64,000 nt of DNA from Luteipulveratus flavus (GTDB lineage Bacteria; Actinomycetota; Actinomycetes; Actinomycetales; Dermatophilaceae), in contig NZ_JAROAV010000057.1 in the NCBI RefSeq assembly GCF_029439465.1, positions 40,301-104,300 of the forward strand. The letters are read 5' to 3'. The translations under genes and the position numbers were made by a program. Positions within the stretch are counted from its first letter, which is position 1. Each line of letters begins with the position of its first letter. Shown here one piece after another: positions 28,371-35,872 of this stretch. The notes under the pieces are model-generated. The model worked only from the letters and a program-made list of their open reading frames with translations, did no database searches and was not told where the DNA came from.

Positions 28371-28400
28371 GACCCCACCGGGCAGGTGCCCGGTGGGGTC
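28371..28400 (-). terminator. Hairpin terminator downstream of rplY
   Basis: Perfect 13-bp stem (28371-28383 with 28388-28400) closed by a 4-nt loop, 20 bp past the rplY stop. No T-run follows, as usual for high-GC actinobacterial terminators. Confidence 0.75.
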
Positions 28401-28419
28401 GACGCGTACGGGTGAGCGA

Positions 28420-29109
28420 TCAGCTCTCGTCGGACGCAGCGTCCTCGGTGCTCTCGCCCTCGCCCTCGGCATCCGACTCGCCCTCGGCCGCCTCGGCCTC
28501 GGACTCGTCGTGCTCGATGCCGGCCTCGGCCTCGGCCTCCTCCAGCTCGGCGTCCAGCGCCTCCTGGGTGACCTGCGCGGTGACGTTGACGACGAGCAGC
28601 TCCTCGTCGGCGACCAGGGTGGTGCCCGAGGGCAGCTCGACCTGCTTGGCCAGGATCTGGCTGCCGGCCTCCAGGCCCTCGACGGACACGGTGAAGGACT
28701 CGGGGATGTGGGTCGCCTCGGCCTCGACCTGCAGGCTCGCGTTCTCGACGGTGACGACGGTCTCCGGGGCGGCCTCGCCCTCGACGTGGACCGGCACGTC
28801 GACGGTGACCTTCTCGCCGCGGCGGACGACGACCAGGTCGACGTGCTCGATGATCGGCTTGATCGGGTCGCGCTGGACGTCCTTGGCCAGGGCCAGCTGG
28901 TCCTTGCCGTCGAGCTCGATGGTGAGCAGCGCGTTGACCTGCTTCAGCGCGAGCATGGTCTCGTGACCCGGCAGGGTCAGGTGCACCGGCTCCGAGCCGT
29001 GCCCGTACAGGACGGCCGGGATCTTGTGGTCGCGGCGGATGCGGCGGGCCGCACCCTTGCCGAACTGGGAACGGGTCTCGGCGACGAGGCGGAGCTCGTT
29101 GTCAGCCAT
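28420..29109 (-). CDS. rplY: 50S ribosomal protein L25 (Ctc/TL5 type)
   Basis: 229 aa. The N-terminal 5S-rRNA-binding domain (FGKGAARRIRRDHKIPAVLYG, HLTLPGHE) is followed by the TL5/Ctc domain (VVRRGEKVTVDVPVHVEGEA, PSGTTLVADEELLVVNVTAQ). A tail of about 45 residues is almost only Glu, Ala, Ser and Asp. GAGGAG precedes the ATG. It binds 5S rRNA in the central protuberance of the large subunit. Confidence 0.95.
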   Translation of the reverse strand: MADNELRLVAETRSQFGKGAARRIRRDHKIPAVLYGHGSEPVHLTLPGHETMLALKQVNALLTIELDGKDQLALAKDVQRDPIKPIIEHVDLVVVRRGEKVTVDVPVHVEGEAAPETVVTVENASLQVEAEATHIPESFTVSVEGLEAGSQILAKQVELPSGTTLVADEELLVVNVTAQVTQEALDAELEEAEAEAGIEHDESEAEAAEGESDAEGEGESTEDAASDES

Positions 29110-29282
29110 GGGGGACTCCTCGTGGATGTCGCGGTATGGAAGGGCGGTGGCCTCGACGCGGGACGTGGTACGCGCGAGCGGGCGGGACGCACGTGAGTCC
29201 GGCGGACGTCGTACGTCGACATCGTGGACCACCGCGTCGATCACGGACGCGCATGCAGCGTCCCTCGCCGAGGCAACGCCGA

Positions 29283-29299
29283 CGATCGTACGACGATCG
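29283..29299. promoter_or_regulatory. 17-bp palindrome upstream of rplY
   Basis: Perfect inverted repeat CGATCGT-ACG-ACGATCG in the 240-bp gap between rplY and the SDR gene. It could be an operator or simply a CG-rich palindrome; no matching regulator was identified nearby. Confidence 0.25.
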
Positions 29300-29349
29300 C
29301 GTACCCGCCCTCAAATCGTGCGCGGCGGTCCGGGCCTCCCGGGGGACGG

Positions 29350-30378
29350 CTACCGGTCCGGGAGCAGCGACTGCGCCAGCTCCAGCAGGGCGGAGGTCAC
29401 CGGACGCGCACCGCCGTCCCGCGACCAGGCCGGGTCCTGCGGCATCGGGCCCATCGGGTCGGCGTCGGGCGGGTCGTCCTGCGGGGCGGCCAGCGCCCGC
29501 TCGATCGCCGGCCGTACCCCGACGAGGCGGTGTCCGGGCGGCAGGAGGAGCGGGACGAAGGAGTCGTCCGCGCAGACCATGTCGTGGCGCAGGCTCTGCA
29601 CCAGCGACCGGACGACGGGCGTCGGGACGTCCGTCAGCGCACCGACGAGCCGGCCGACCAGCGGGTCGCGCAGGTACGGCAGCACGAGCTGCGGGCGCAG
29701 CCGGCCGGCGATCCGCCCGTACGCCTGCAGCAGCCGCGCGTACGACAGCTGCTCGGGTCCACCGACGTCCAGGTGGAGCGAGTCGCTGTCCAGGGTCAGC
29801 GCGCCGAGCAGGCACTCCAGGACGTCGACGACGGCGATCGGCTGCACCGCCGAGTCCATCCACAGTGGCAACGGCTGCAGGAGCAGGCGTTCGGACACCT
29901 GCCGGAGGATCTCGAACGAGGTGGACCTGCTGCCGATGACGATCGCCGCGCGCAGCGAGATCACGGTCGCCGAGCTGTCGGTGAGGACGCACTCGACCTC
30001 CAGCCGCGAGGCGATGTGGTCCGACAGCCGGTCCTCGGGGACGGGCGGCACGATCCCGGAGAGGTAGACCACCCGTCCGACCCGGTGCTTCTCGACCGCC
30101 GCGACCAGGTTCTGCGCGGCGCGCCGGTCCTGCTCGACGAAGTCAGGACTGTCGAGGCCGTGCAGCAGGTAGTACACGGCGTCGACGCCCTCGCAGGCCG
30201 CCTCGACCTGCTGCTGGTCCAGCGCGTCCATCGGCACGGTCTCGACCGCGTCCGCCCACCACCACGGCCCGGGACGCGCCCGGTGCGTCGTCGTCCGTAC
30301 GGTGTGGCCCTCGTCCAGCAACAACGGCACCAGCCGGCCGCCGACGTACCCGGTCGCACCGGTCACCAGCACCTTCAT
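29350..30378 (-). CDS. NAD(P)-binding SDR-like protein (NmrA/atypical SDR)
   Basis: 342 aa. MKVLVTGATGYVGGRLVPLLL is a full dinucleotide-binding loop (TGATGYVG); VYYLLHGLD and VVYLSGIVPP follow as in atypical SDRs of the NmrA/complex I 39-kDa-like group. The active-site tyrosine motif of classical SDRs is not seen, so it may be a redox sensor, quinone-associated or lipid-sugar enzyme. It lies 53 bp downstream of prs. The function is not predictable. Confidence 0.75.
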   Translation of the reverse strand: MKVLVTGATGYVGGRLVPLLLDEGHTVRTTTHRARPGPWWWADAVETVPMDALDQQQVEAACEGVDAVYYLLHGLDSPDFVEQDRRAAQNLVAAVEKHRVGRVVYLSGIVPPVPEDRLSDHIASRLEVECVLTDSSATVISLRAAIVIGSRSTSFEILRQVSERLLLQPLPLWMDSAVQPIAVVDVLECLLGALTLDSDSLHLDVGGPEQLSYARLLQAYGRIAGRLRPQLVLPYLRDPLVGRLVGALTDVPTPVVRSLVQSLRHDMVCADDSFVPLLLPPGHRLVGVRPAIERALAAPQDDPPDADPMGPMPQDPAWSRDGGARPVTSALLELAQSLLPDR

Positions 30379-30431
30379 GACGTCTTCCTACCCGCACCCG
30401 GCGAGGAGGAAGCGCGAGCGCGCCGGCGGCG

Positions 30432-31415
30432 TCAGGCGCGGCCGTCGAACATGCTCGTGACCGAGCCGTCCTCGAACACCTCGCGGATCGCGGCGGACAG
30501 CAGCGGGGCGATGGACAGCACGGTGAGCTTGTCGAACCGCTTCTCCTCGGCGATGGGCAGCGTGTCGGTCACGATCACCTCGCGGGCGACCGAGGAGATC
30601 AGCCGCTCCCGCGCGGGGTCGGAGAAGATCGCGTGCGTCGCGGCGATGACCACGCTCGCGGCGCCGTCCTTCATGAGGGCCTCGGCGGCGTGGCAGATCG
30701 TGCCGCCGGAGTCGATCATGTCGTCGACCAGGATGCAGGTACGGCCCTCGACCTGGCCGACCACGCGGTTGGCGACCGACTCGTTCGGGCGGGTGATGTC
30801 ACGGGTCTTGTGGATGAACGCCAGCGGCGCGCCACCGAGGCGCGAGCTCCAGTGCTCGGCGACCTTGATCCGGCCGGCGTCCGGGGAGACCACGGTGAGG
30901 TCCTCGGCGCCGTACTTGTCGCTGACGTACTCCGACAGGATCGGCAGCGCCATCAGGTGGTCGACCGGGCCGTCGAAGAAGCCCTGGATCTGGTCGGTGT
31001 GCAGGTCGACGGCCATCAGCCGGTCGGCGCCCGCGGTCTTGAACAGGTCGGCCATCAGCCGGGCCGAGATGGGCTCACGGCCACGGTGCTTCTTGTCCTG
31101 ACGGGCGTACCCGTAGAACGGCAGGACCACGGTGATGCGCTTGGCAGACGCCCGCTTCAGCGCGTCGACCATGATCAGGTGCTCCATGATCCACTCGTTC
31201 ACCGGAGCGGTGTGGCTCTGGATGACGAACGCGTCGCAGCCGCGCACCGACTCCTCATAGCGCACGTAGATCTCGGAGTTGGCGAACGCCCGCGCCTCGG
31301 TCGGCACCAGCTCGGTGCCGAGCTCCTTGGCGACCTGCTGGGCGAGCGTCTCGTGCGCTCGTCCGGAGAACACCATCAGGTTCTTCTCGGTGGTCCGCTT
31401 CATGCTGCTGGTCAT
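30432..31415 (-). CDS. prs: Ribose-phosphate pyrophosphokinase
   Basis: 327 aa. MVFSGRAHETLAQQVA at the start, YARQDKKHRGREPISARL (catalytic flexible loop), VVSPDAGRIKVAEHW and the PRPP-binding DDMIDSGGTI identify PRPP synthetase, which makes PRPP from ATP and ribose-5-phosphate for nucleotide, histidine and cell-wall arabinose synthesis. ATG overlaps the glmU stop (ATGA), the standard glmU-prs coupling of Gram-positives. Confidence 0.97.
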   Translation of the reverse strand: MTSSMKRTTEKNLMVFSGRAHETLAQQVAKELGTELVPTEARAFANSEIYVRYEESVRGCDAFVIQSHTAPVNEWIMEHLIMVDALKRASAKRITVVLPFYGYARQDKKHRGREPISARLMADLFKTAGADRLMAVDLHTDQIQGFFDGPVDHLMALPILSEYVSDKYGAEDLTVVSPDAGRIKVAEHWSSRLGGAPLAFIHKTRDITRPNESVANRVVGQVEGRTCILVDDMIDSGGTICHAAEALMKDGAASVVIAATHAIFSDPARERLISSVAREVIVTDTLPIAEEKRFDKLTVLSIAPLLSAAIREVFEDGSVTSMFDGRA

Positions 31416-32962
31416 GCGGTTGCGCCCTCGCCCTTGGTGTCGGTGTCGTGCGTGCTGTCGGTGTCGTGCGTGTTGTCGTCCTGCGTGTTCTCGCCGGCCC
31501 GTGCCGCGAGCGCGGCCTCCGCGGCCGCCGCCTGCGGCGTGCCAGCGCGCTTGTCCAGCGCCCAGCCCTCGATGTTGCGCTGCGGCGCGACCGAGATGGC
31601 CAGCGCTCCAGGCGGCACGTCCTTCCGGATGACCGCGCCCGCACCCGAGCCGGCCCCGTCACCCACGGTGACGGGGGCGACATACATGTTGTCGCTGCCC
31701 ATGCGGACGTGGTTGCCGATCGTCGTGTGGTGCTTCTTCACACCGTCGTAGTTCACGAACACACTCGCCGCACCGATGTTGGAGTACTCGCCGATGGTGG
31801 CGTCACCGACGTACGACAGGTGTGGGACCTTCGTCCCACGGCCGACCTGAGAGTTCTTCGTCTCAACGAACGTGCCGATCTTGGCGTCCGGGCCGACCTC
31901 GGATCCGGGCCGCAGGTAGGAGTACGGGCCGACGGTCGCCTTCGGGCCGATCACGGCGAGCTCGGTGTGGGCGCGCACGACGCTCGCGCCGTCGCCGACC
32001 TCGGTGTCCTTGAGCGTGCAGTCCGGGCCGATGGTCGCGCCCGCGCCGATGGAGGTGGCGCCGAGCAGCTGGGTGTTCGGCTCCAGGACGGTGTCGCGGC
32101 CGACCGTCACCTCGGCGTCGACCCAGGTGGTGTCCGGGTCGGTGACGATCGCACCGGACTCGCGCATCAGGCGATCCAGGGTGCGGCGGTTGAGCTCCTT
32201 GCCCATCCGGGCCAGCTGCACCTTGTCGTTGACGCCCTCGATCTGCCAGATGTCCTCGATGCTGTGGCTGTCGACGCGGCCGCCGTCCGCGCGCGCGATG
32301 GCGAGGACGTCGGTGAGGTACTTCTCGCCCTGGGCGTTGTCGGTGGTGACCTTCGCCAGGCTCGCGCGCAGCACCTCGACGTCGAAGGCGTAGATGCCGG
32401 AGTTGATCTCGGTGATGTCGAGCGCGTGCGCGAGGTCCCCGCCCTCGTGGCGGGCCTGCAGCGCGTCCTTGTGCTCGATGATCCCGTGCACCGTGTCGTC
32501 GTGGCCGCGGTACACCCGGCCGTACCCGGTGGGGTCCTCCAGGTGCGCGGTGAGGACGGTGACCGCGTTGCCGGCGCCCTCGTGGACGGCCGTGAGCTCC
32601 AGCAGCGTCTCGGTCGTGAGCAGGGGCGTGTCGCCGTACGTCACCAGGACGGTGCCGGTCAGGTCGGCGGGGAGGGCGCCCAGGGCGCACTCCGCGGCGC
32701 GGCCGGTGCCCTTGACCTCGTCCTGGTCGGCGATGACCGCGTCCGGCCACACCTCGCTGACGTGCGGGGCCACGCGGTCGCGCTGCGCCCGGACGGTCAC
32801 CGCGACGTGCGCCGTCTCCGTCCGCGCCGCGGCCAGCAGGGCGTGCGCGACGAGGGTGCGGCCGCCGATGCGGTGCAGCATCTTGTTGAGGTCGGACTTC
32901 ATCCGGGTGCCGTCACCGGCGGCCAGGACGATGACGGCAGCAGGGCGGCGGGAGGCGCTCAC
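31412..32962 (-). CDS. glmU: Bifunctional GlmU (uridylyltransferase/acetyltransferase)
   Basis: 516 aa. The N-terminal pyrophosphorylase has VIVLAAGDGTRMKSDLNKML and the C-terminal left-handed beta-helix has GATIGPDCTLKDTEVGDGAS and SYVGDATIGEYSNIGA hexapeptide repeats. It acetylates glucosamine-1-phosphate and forms UDP-GlcNAc, the precursor of peptidoglycan and of many sugars used by the upstream glycan locus. GTG start. A final stretch of about 40 residues is Asp/Thr/His-rich and not conserved. Confidence 0.97.
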   Translation of the reverse strand: MSASRRPAAVIVLAAGDGTRMKSDLNKMLHRIGGRTLVAHALLAAARTETAHVAVTVRAQRDRVAPHVSEVWPDAVIADQDEVKGTGRAAECALGALPADLTGTVLVTYGDTPLLTTETLLELTAVHEGAGNAVTVLTAHLEDPTGYGRVYRGHDDTVHGIIEHKDALQARHEGGDLAHALDITEINSGIYAFDVEVLRASLAKVTTDNAQGEKYLTDVLAIARADGGRVDSHSIEDIWQIEGVNDKVQLARMGKELNRRTLDRLMRESGAIVTDPDTTWVDAEVTVGRDTVLEPNTQLLGATSIGAGATIGPDCTLKDTEVGDGASVVRAHTELAVIGPKATVGPYSYLRPGSEVGPDAKIGTFVETKNSQVGRGTKVPHLSYVGDATIGEYSNIGAASVFVNYDGVKKHHTTIGNHVRMGSDNMYVAPVTVGDGAGSGAGAVIRKDVPPGALAISVAPQRNIEGWALDKRAGTPQAAAAEAALAARAGENTQDDNTHDTDSTHDTDTKGEGATA

Positions 32963-33096
32963 GTCGAAGACACTCCGGGGGGATGGGGGTCAGGCGTACG
33001 GGCGCACGAGGACATGCGTCCGGCCGACCAGGCTACCCGTCGACCACGAGTGCACCGCACCAGCCGGGCACGACCGCGTCGCAGGGGCCACGCCGC

Positions 33097-33160
33097 CACC
33101 GGCAAAAGCTGGCGGCGAGCACAGCCATGCGTGTGCCGGGGGCCAACTTCTGCCGGAGGG
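33097..33160 (-). repeat. Copy 3 of a hairpin repeat family
   Basis: A 64-bp hairpin that, read on the minus strand, matches the tandem repeats at 63774-63922. It shares the arms CGGCAGAAGTTGG ... CCGGCACA and TGTGCTCG ... CTTTTGCCGG around a variable 8-nt loop. It lies about 43 bp past the 3' end of tRNA-Gln and before glmU, so it could end the tRNA transcript. Copies differ mostly at first and second codon positions of any reading frame, which argues against coding. Confidence 0.75.
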
Positions 33161-33202
33161 AGTGGCCGCCGCGTGATGCACGGCGGACGGGCGGCGTACG
33201 GG

Positions 33203-33281
33203 CTCCCCGGGTTGGAATCGAACCAACGTCGCTAATCCTGATTCAAAGTCAGGCGGCCCCTACCAGCAGAGCAACCGGGGA
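33203..33281 (-). tRNA. tRNA-Gln (anticodon TTG)
   Basis: 79 nt including the discriminator base. Acceptor stem TCCCCGG/CCGGGGA, anticodon stem CCTGA/TCAGG with loop CTTTGAA (anticodon TTG), T arm GTTGG-TTCGATT-CCAAC, discriminator G; CCA is not encoded. The junction after the D stem and the variable loop (9 nt) are slightly longer than usual. A tRNA-Gln beside glmU is common in actinobacteria. Confidence 0.9.
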
Positions 33282-33355
33282 ACGGCAGGCCGGCGACGCG
33301 CCACGCATCGCGGCCAGGACCACCGCTCAGGGTAGTGGAGCGGGACAATGACCCC

Positions 33356-33982
33356 ATGACCACCAGCGCCCGCGCCCGGATGACCGGCAAGCAACGCCGT
33401 GAGCAGCTGATCACGGTGGGCCGCCGGGTCTTCGCCGAGCGCGGCGTCGGGGCGGCCACGGTCGAGGAGATCGCGTCCGAGGCGGGCGTGACCAAGCCGC
33501 TGATCTACGAGCACTTCGGCGGCAAGGAGGGCCTGTACGCGGTCGTCGTCGACCGGGAGATGGCGCGGCTGCTCGGCGTCATCGCCGACGCGCTGGACGA
33601 CACGGACGCCGCGCCGCGGTACCTGCTGGAGCAGGCGACCCTGGCGATGCTGGACTACATCGAGGACTCCCCCGACGGGTTCCGGGTGCTCGCGCACGAC
33701 TCGCCCTCCTGGCACACGGGTGGCTCGCTCGGCAGCCTGATGTCCGACATCGCGGTCCACATCGAGCAGGCGCTCGCGGCCACCTTCACCAAGAACAAGC
33801 TCGACACGCGTACGGCACCGGTCTACGCGCAGATGCTGCTCGGGGCGATCGCGCTGACCGGCGAGTGGTGGCTGGAGTCCGGCCGCAGGATCAAGAAGGC
33901 CGAGCTCGCCGCGCACATGGTCAACCTGACCTGGAACGGTCTGACCGGCCTGGAGCAGCAACCCCGCCTCACTCAGCGCTGA
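33356..33982 (+). CDS. TetR-family transcriptional regulator
   Basis: 208 aa. N-terminal helix-turn-helix GAATVEEIASEAGVTKPLIY, continuing EHFGGKEGLYAVVV, is a textbook TetR DNA-binding domain; the C-terminal ligand domain is about 140 residues with no recognised ligand signature. GACAAT lies 6 nt before the ATG at 33356 and no ribosome-binding site is seen, so the transcript may be leaderless. It converges with the methyltransferase-VOC gene, with only 3 bp between stops. Its target is not evident. Confidence 0.88.
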   Translation: MTTSARARMTGKQRREQLITVGRRVFAERGVGAATVEEIASEAGVTKPLIYEHFGGKEGLYAVVVDREMARLLGVIADALDDTDAAPRYLLEQATLAMLDYIEDSPDGFRVLAHDSPSWHTGGSLGSLMSDIAVHIEQALAATFTKNKLDTRTAPVYAQMLLGAIALTGEWWLESGRRIKKAELAAHMVNLTWNGLTGLEQQPRLTQR

Positions 33983-33985
33983 GGT

Positions 33986-35161
33986 TCACGCCTGCTGGAT
34001 CTCGATGCGGTTGCCGACCGGGTCGTCGGTGTGGAAGCGGCGGACGCCCTCGATGTTCTGGTCCCACCGGACGGCTCCGCCCGCGTCCGCGACGACGCCG
34101 GCGAGCGCGTCCACGTCCTCGACGAGCAGGCACGGGTGGGCCTTGCACGCCGGCCGGAAGTCCTCCTCGACGCCGCAGTGGATCTGCGCCACACCGGCCC
34201 GGAACCAGCAGCCGCCGCGAGCCCGCAGCGCCGGCGGCTTCTCGATCTCGGTCAGGCCGAGGACGCCAGAGTAGAAAGCCCGCAGCCGCTCCTCCGAGCC
34301 CGCCGGGCACGCCACCTGGACGTGGTGCAGGCCGCGGACGCTCGTCACCTTCTCCGTGGAGTCACCGCCACCGGCGACCTGGCCCACCGCGAAGATCCGG
34401 CGGAACGGGAAGGGCGTCCCGTACGCCGACCGCGGGTACTCGCGGGCCAGCCGGGCACGTAGGTCGTCCAGGAACGCCTCCCGCTCGGCGCCCTCCAGCA
34501 GGTCGAGCAGCGGGCGCAGGGCCGTGCCCTTGACCCACTCCAGGACGGGAGCGTCCTGCTCGCCGGCCGGGTCGAGAACCTGCAGGTACGTCGTCTCCCA
34601 GACGTCCAGGCGGGGGCAGGACGGCGCGAGCAGGTCGGCGTACGAGGCGGGCTCGCCGGCCGGCGCCTCCCGCAACGCGGCGGTCAGCTCGGCGCCGCGG
34701 GGCTGGGCTGCGGCCACCTCCCGGATCGCGACGTGCGAGGGCGCGGCGAAGTTGCCGGGCACCTGCATCGCGAACCAGCCGCCGGGCGCGAGCGCCTCCA
34801 GCCAGCGCGGGACGAGCTCGCGGTGCGTGGGCACCCACTGGAGAGTGGCGTTGCTGATCACGACGTCCGGGCTGCCGACCGCCGCGAGATCCCACGCTGC
34901 GACGTCCGCGTGCACCCACTCGACCCGGGCGTCGCGGTCCAGCGCCCGAGCGCGCTCGAGCATGTCCACCGAGCTGTCGACGCCGACGACCCGCGCGGCG
35001 GGCCAGCGCTGTGCCATCGCCAGCGTGAGCGGTCCGTTGCCGCACCCGAGATCGACCACGAGAGAGGGGTTCTCGGCCCCGACGCGGTCGAGCAGATCGA
35101 AGAACGGACGAGTGCGGTGGTCGGCGAACCGCTCGTACTGCGCCGGGTCCCAGACAGCCAT
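33986..35161 (-). CDS. Trans-aconitate-methyltransferase-like domain fused to VOC/glyoxalase domain
   Basis: 391 aa. Residues 1 to about 255 follow trans-aconitate 2-methyltransferase (Tam): WDPAQYERFADHRTRPFFDL, SAM motif VVDLGCGNGPLT, NATLQWVPTH and GGWFAMQVPGN. Residues from about 270 are a VOC (glyoxalase/bleomycin-resistance fold) domain: VRGLHHVQVACPAGSEE, FYSGVLGLTEIEKP and FHTDDPVGNRIEI, with the usual metal-ligand positions. Tam is normally about 255 aa and stands alone, so this is a fusion. AAGGAGG precedes the ATG. It is divergent from a MarR gene whose operators lie between them, which suggests control by that regulator. Confidence 0.85.
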   Translation of the reverse strand: MAVWDPAQYERFADHRTRPFFDLLDRVGAENPSLVVDLGCGNGPLTLAMAQRWPAARVVGVDSSVDMLERARALDRDARVEWVHADVAAWDLAAVGSPDVVISNATLQWVPTHRELVPRWLEALAPGGWFAMQVPGNFAAPSHVAIREVAAAQPRGAELTAALREAPAGEPASYADLLAPSCPRLDVWETTYLQVLDPAGEQDAPVLEWVKGTALRPLLDLLEGAEREAFLDDLRARLAREYPRSAYGTPFPFRRIFAVGQVAGGGDSTEKVTSVRGLHHVQVACPAGSEERLRAFYSGVLGLTEIEKPPALRARGGCWFRAGVAQIHCGVEEDFRPACKAHPCLLVEDVDALAGVVADAGGAVRWDQNIEGVRRFHTDDPVGNRIEIQQA

Positions 35162-35245
35162 GACGTACCTCCTTGTACGACGATGCCCCACCGCCGAACC
35201 GCCGCGCGCGAGAGGCGCTGCGCCGCGCGAGCCGGCCGCGGGATT

Positions 35246-35263
35246 TATCTTGATATCAAGATA
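35246..35263. promoter_or_regulatory. MarR-type operator, site 1
   Basis: Perfect 18-bp palindrome TATCTTGATATCAAGATA, with TCTTGA-TA-TCAAGA as the core. This matches the known MarR-family box. It lies between the divergent methyltransferase-VOC and marR genes, in a sharply A+T-rich island. Confidence 0.8.
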
Positions 35264-35273
35264 CTGCTGGATG

Positions 35274-35287
35274 TCTTGATGTCAAGA
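35274..35287. promoter_or_regulatory. MarR-type operator, site 2
   Basis: TCTTGA-TG-TCAAGA repeats the core of site 1, centred 26 bp away (about 2.5 helical turns). It lies just upstream of the putative -10 TAGACT (35302-35307) of the marR gene, so binding should block that promoter. Confidence 0.75.
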
Positions 35288-35301
35288 AACTTGACGGCGC
35301 C

Positions 35302-35307
35302 TAGACT
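35302..35307 (+). promoter_or_regulatory. Putative -10 box of a leaderless marR transcript
   Basis: TAGACT is 7 nt before the ATG at 35315; no ribosome-binding site is present. Placed directly after operator site 2. Confidence 0.4.
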
Positions 35308-35314
35308 GCGGCGC

Positions 35315-35815
35315 ATGACAGCGCGCGGGCAGGACGAGGTCGACCGGATCGTCGACGCCTGGCAGCGGGAGCGACCCGACCTCGACGTCGCCCCGCTGCA
35401 CGTCCTCTCCCGGATCTCCCGGGTGGCGCGCCGGCTGGACCAGACCCGAGGCACGGCGTTCGCCCGGCACGACGTGGAGGGGTGGGAGTTCGACGTCCTG
35501 TCGGCGCTGCGGCGGGCCGGGACGCCGTACGAGCTCTCCCCCGGCGCGCTCGTCCAGCAGACGCTGGTCACCAGCGGCACGATGACCAACCGGGTGGACC
35601 GGCTGGAGAACCGTGGCCTCGTCCGCCGCCGGCCCGCCCCCAACGACCGGCGCGGGGTCCTGGTAGAGCTCACCGACGAGGGCCGGGACCTGGTGGACGC
35701 GGTCATGGCCGACCTGCTGGCGCGGGAGCAGGAGCTGCTCAGCCACCTGCCCACCCGCGACCGCGAGCGCCTCGCCGTCGGCCTGCGCACCCTGCTGGGC
35801 GAGCTCGAGGGCTGA
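35315..35815 (+). CDS. MarR-family transcriptional regulator
   Basis: 166 aa. The winged helix reads YELSPGALVQQTLVTSGTMTNRVDRLENRGLVRRRPAPNDRR in pieces: the recognition helix is TSGTMTNRVDRLENRGL and the wing RRRPAPNDRRG. The start at 35315 is chosen because it directly follows the two operator boxes and a -10; longer frames run back through the operators. Autorepression, and control of the divergent methyltransferase-VOC gene, are inferred from the operators. Confidence 0.9.
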   Translation: MTARGQDEVDRIVDAWQRERPDLDVAPLHVLSRISRVARRLDQTRGTAFARHDVEGWEFDVLSALRRAGTPYELSPGALVQQTLVTSGTMTNRVDRLENRGLVRRRPAPNDRRGVLVELTDEGRDLVDAVMADLLAREQELLSHLPTRDRERLAVGLRTLLGELEG

Positions 35816-35857
35816 GCACGCCGCGGCGCGATGTCGTCGCCGGCGGGGACGGGCACG

Positions 35858-35863
35858 TAAGGT
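35858..35863 (+). promoter_or_regulatory. Putative -10 box for the acyltransferase gene
   Basis: TAAGGT ends 9 nt before the ATG at 35873, with no clear ribosome-binding site. Candidate leaderless promoter. Confidence 0.3.
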
Positions 35864-35872
35864 AGCCCGTCG

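Noticed and set aside
33986..35161. Separate methyltransferase and VOC genes
   Set aside because: No stop or frame change occurs at the junction; a GTG near the VOC start is possible as an internal start only.
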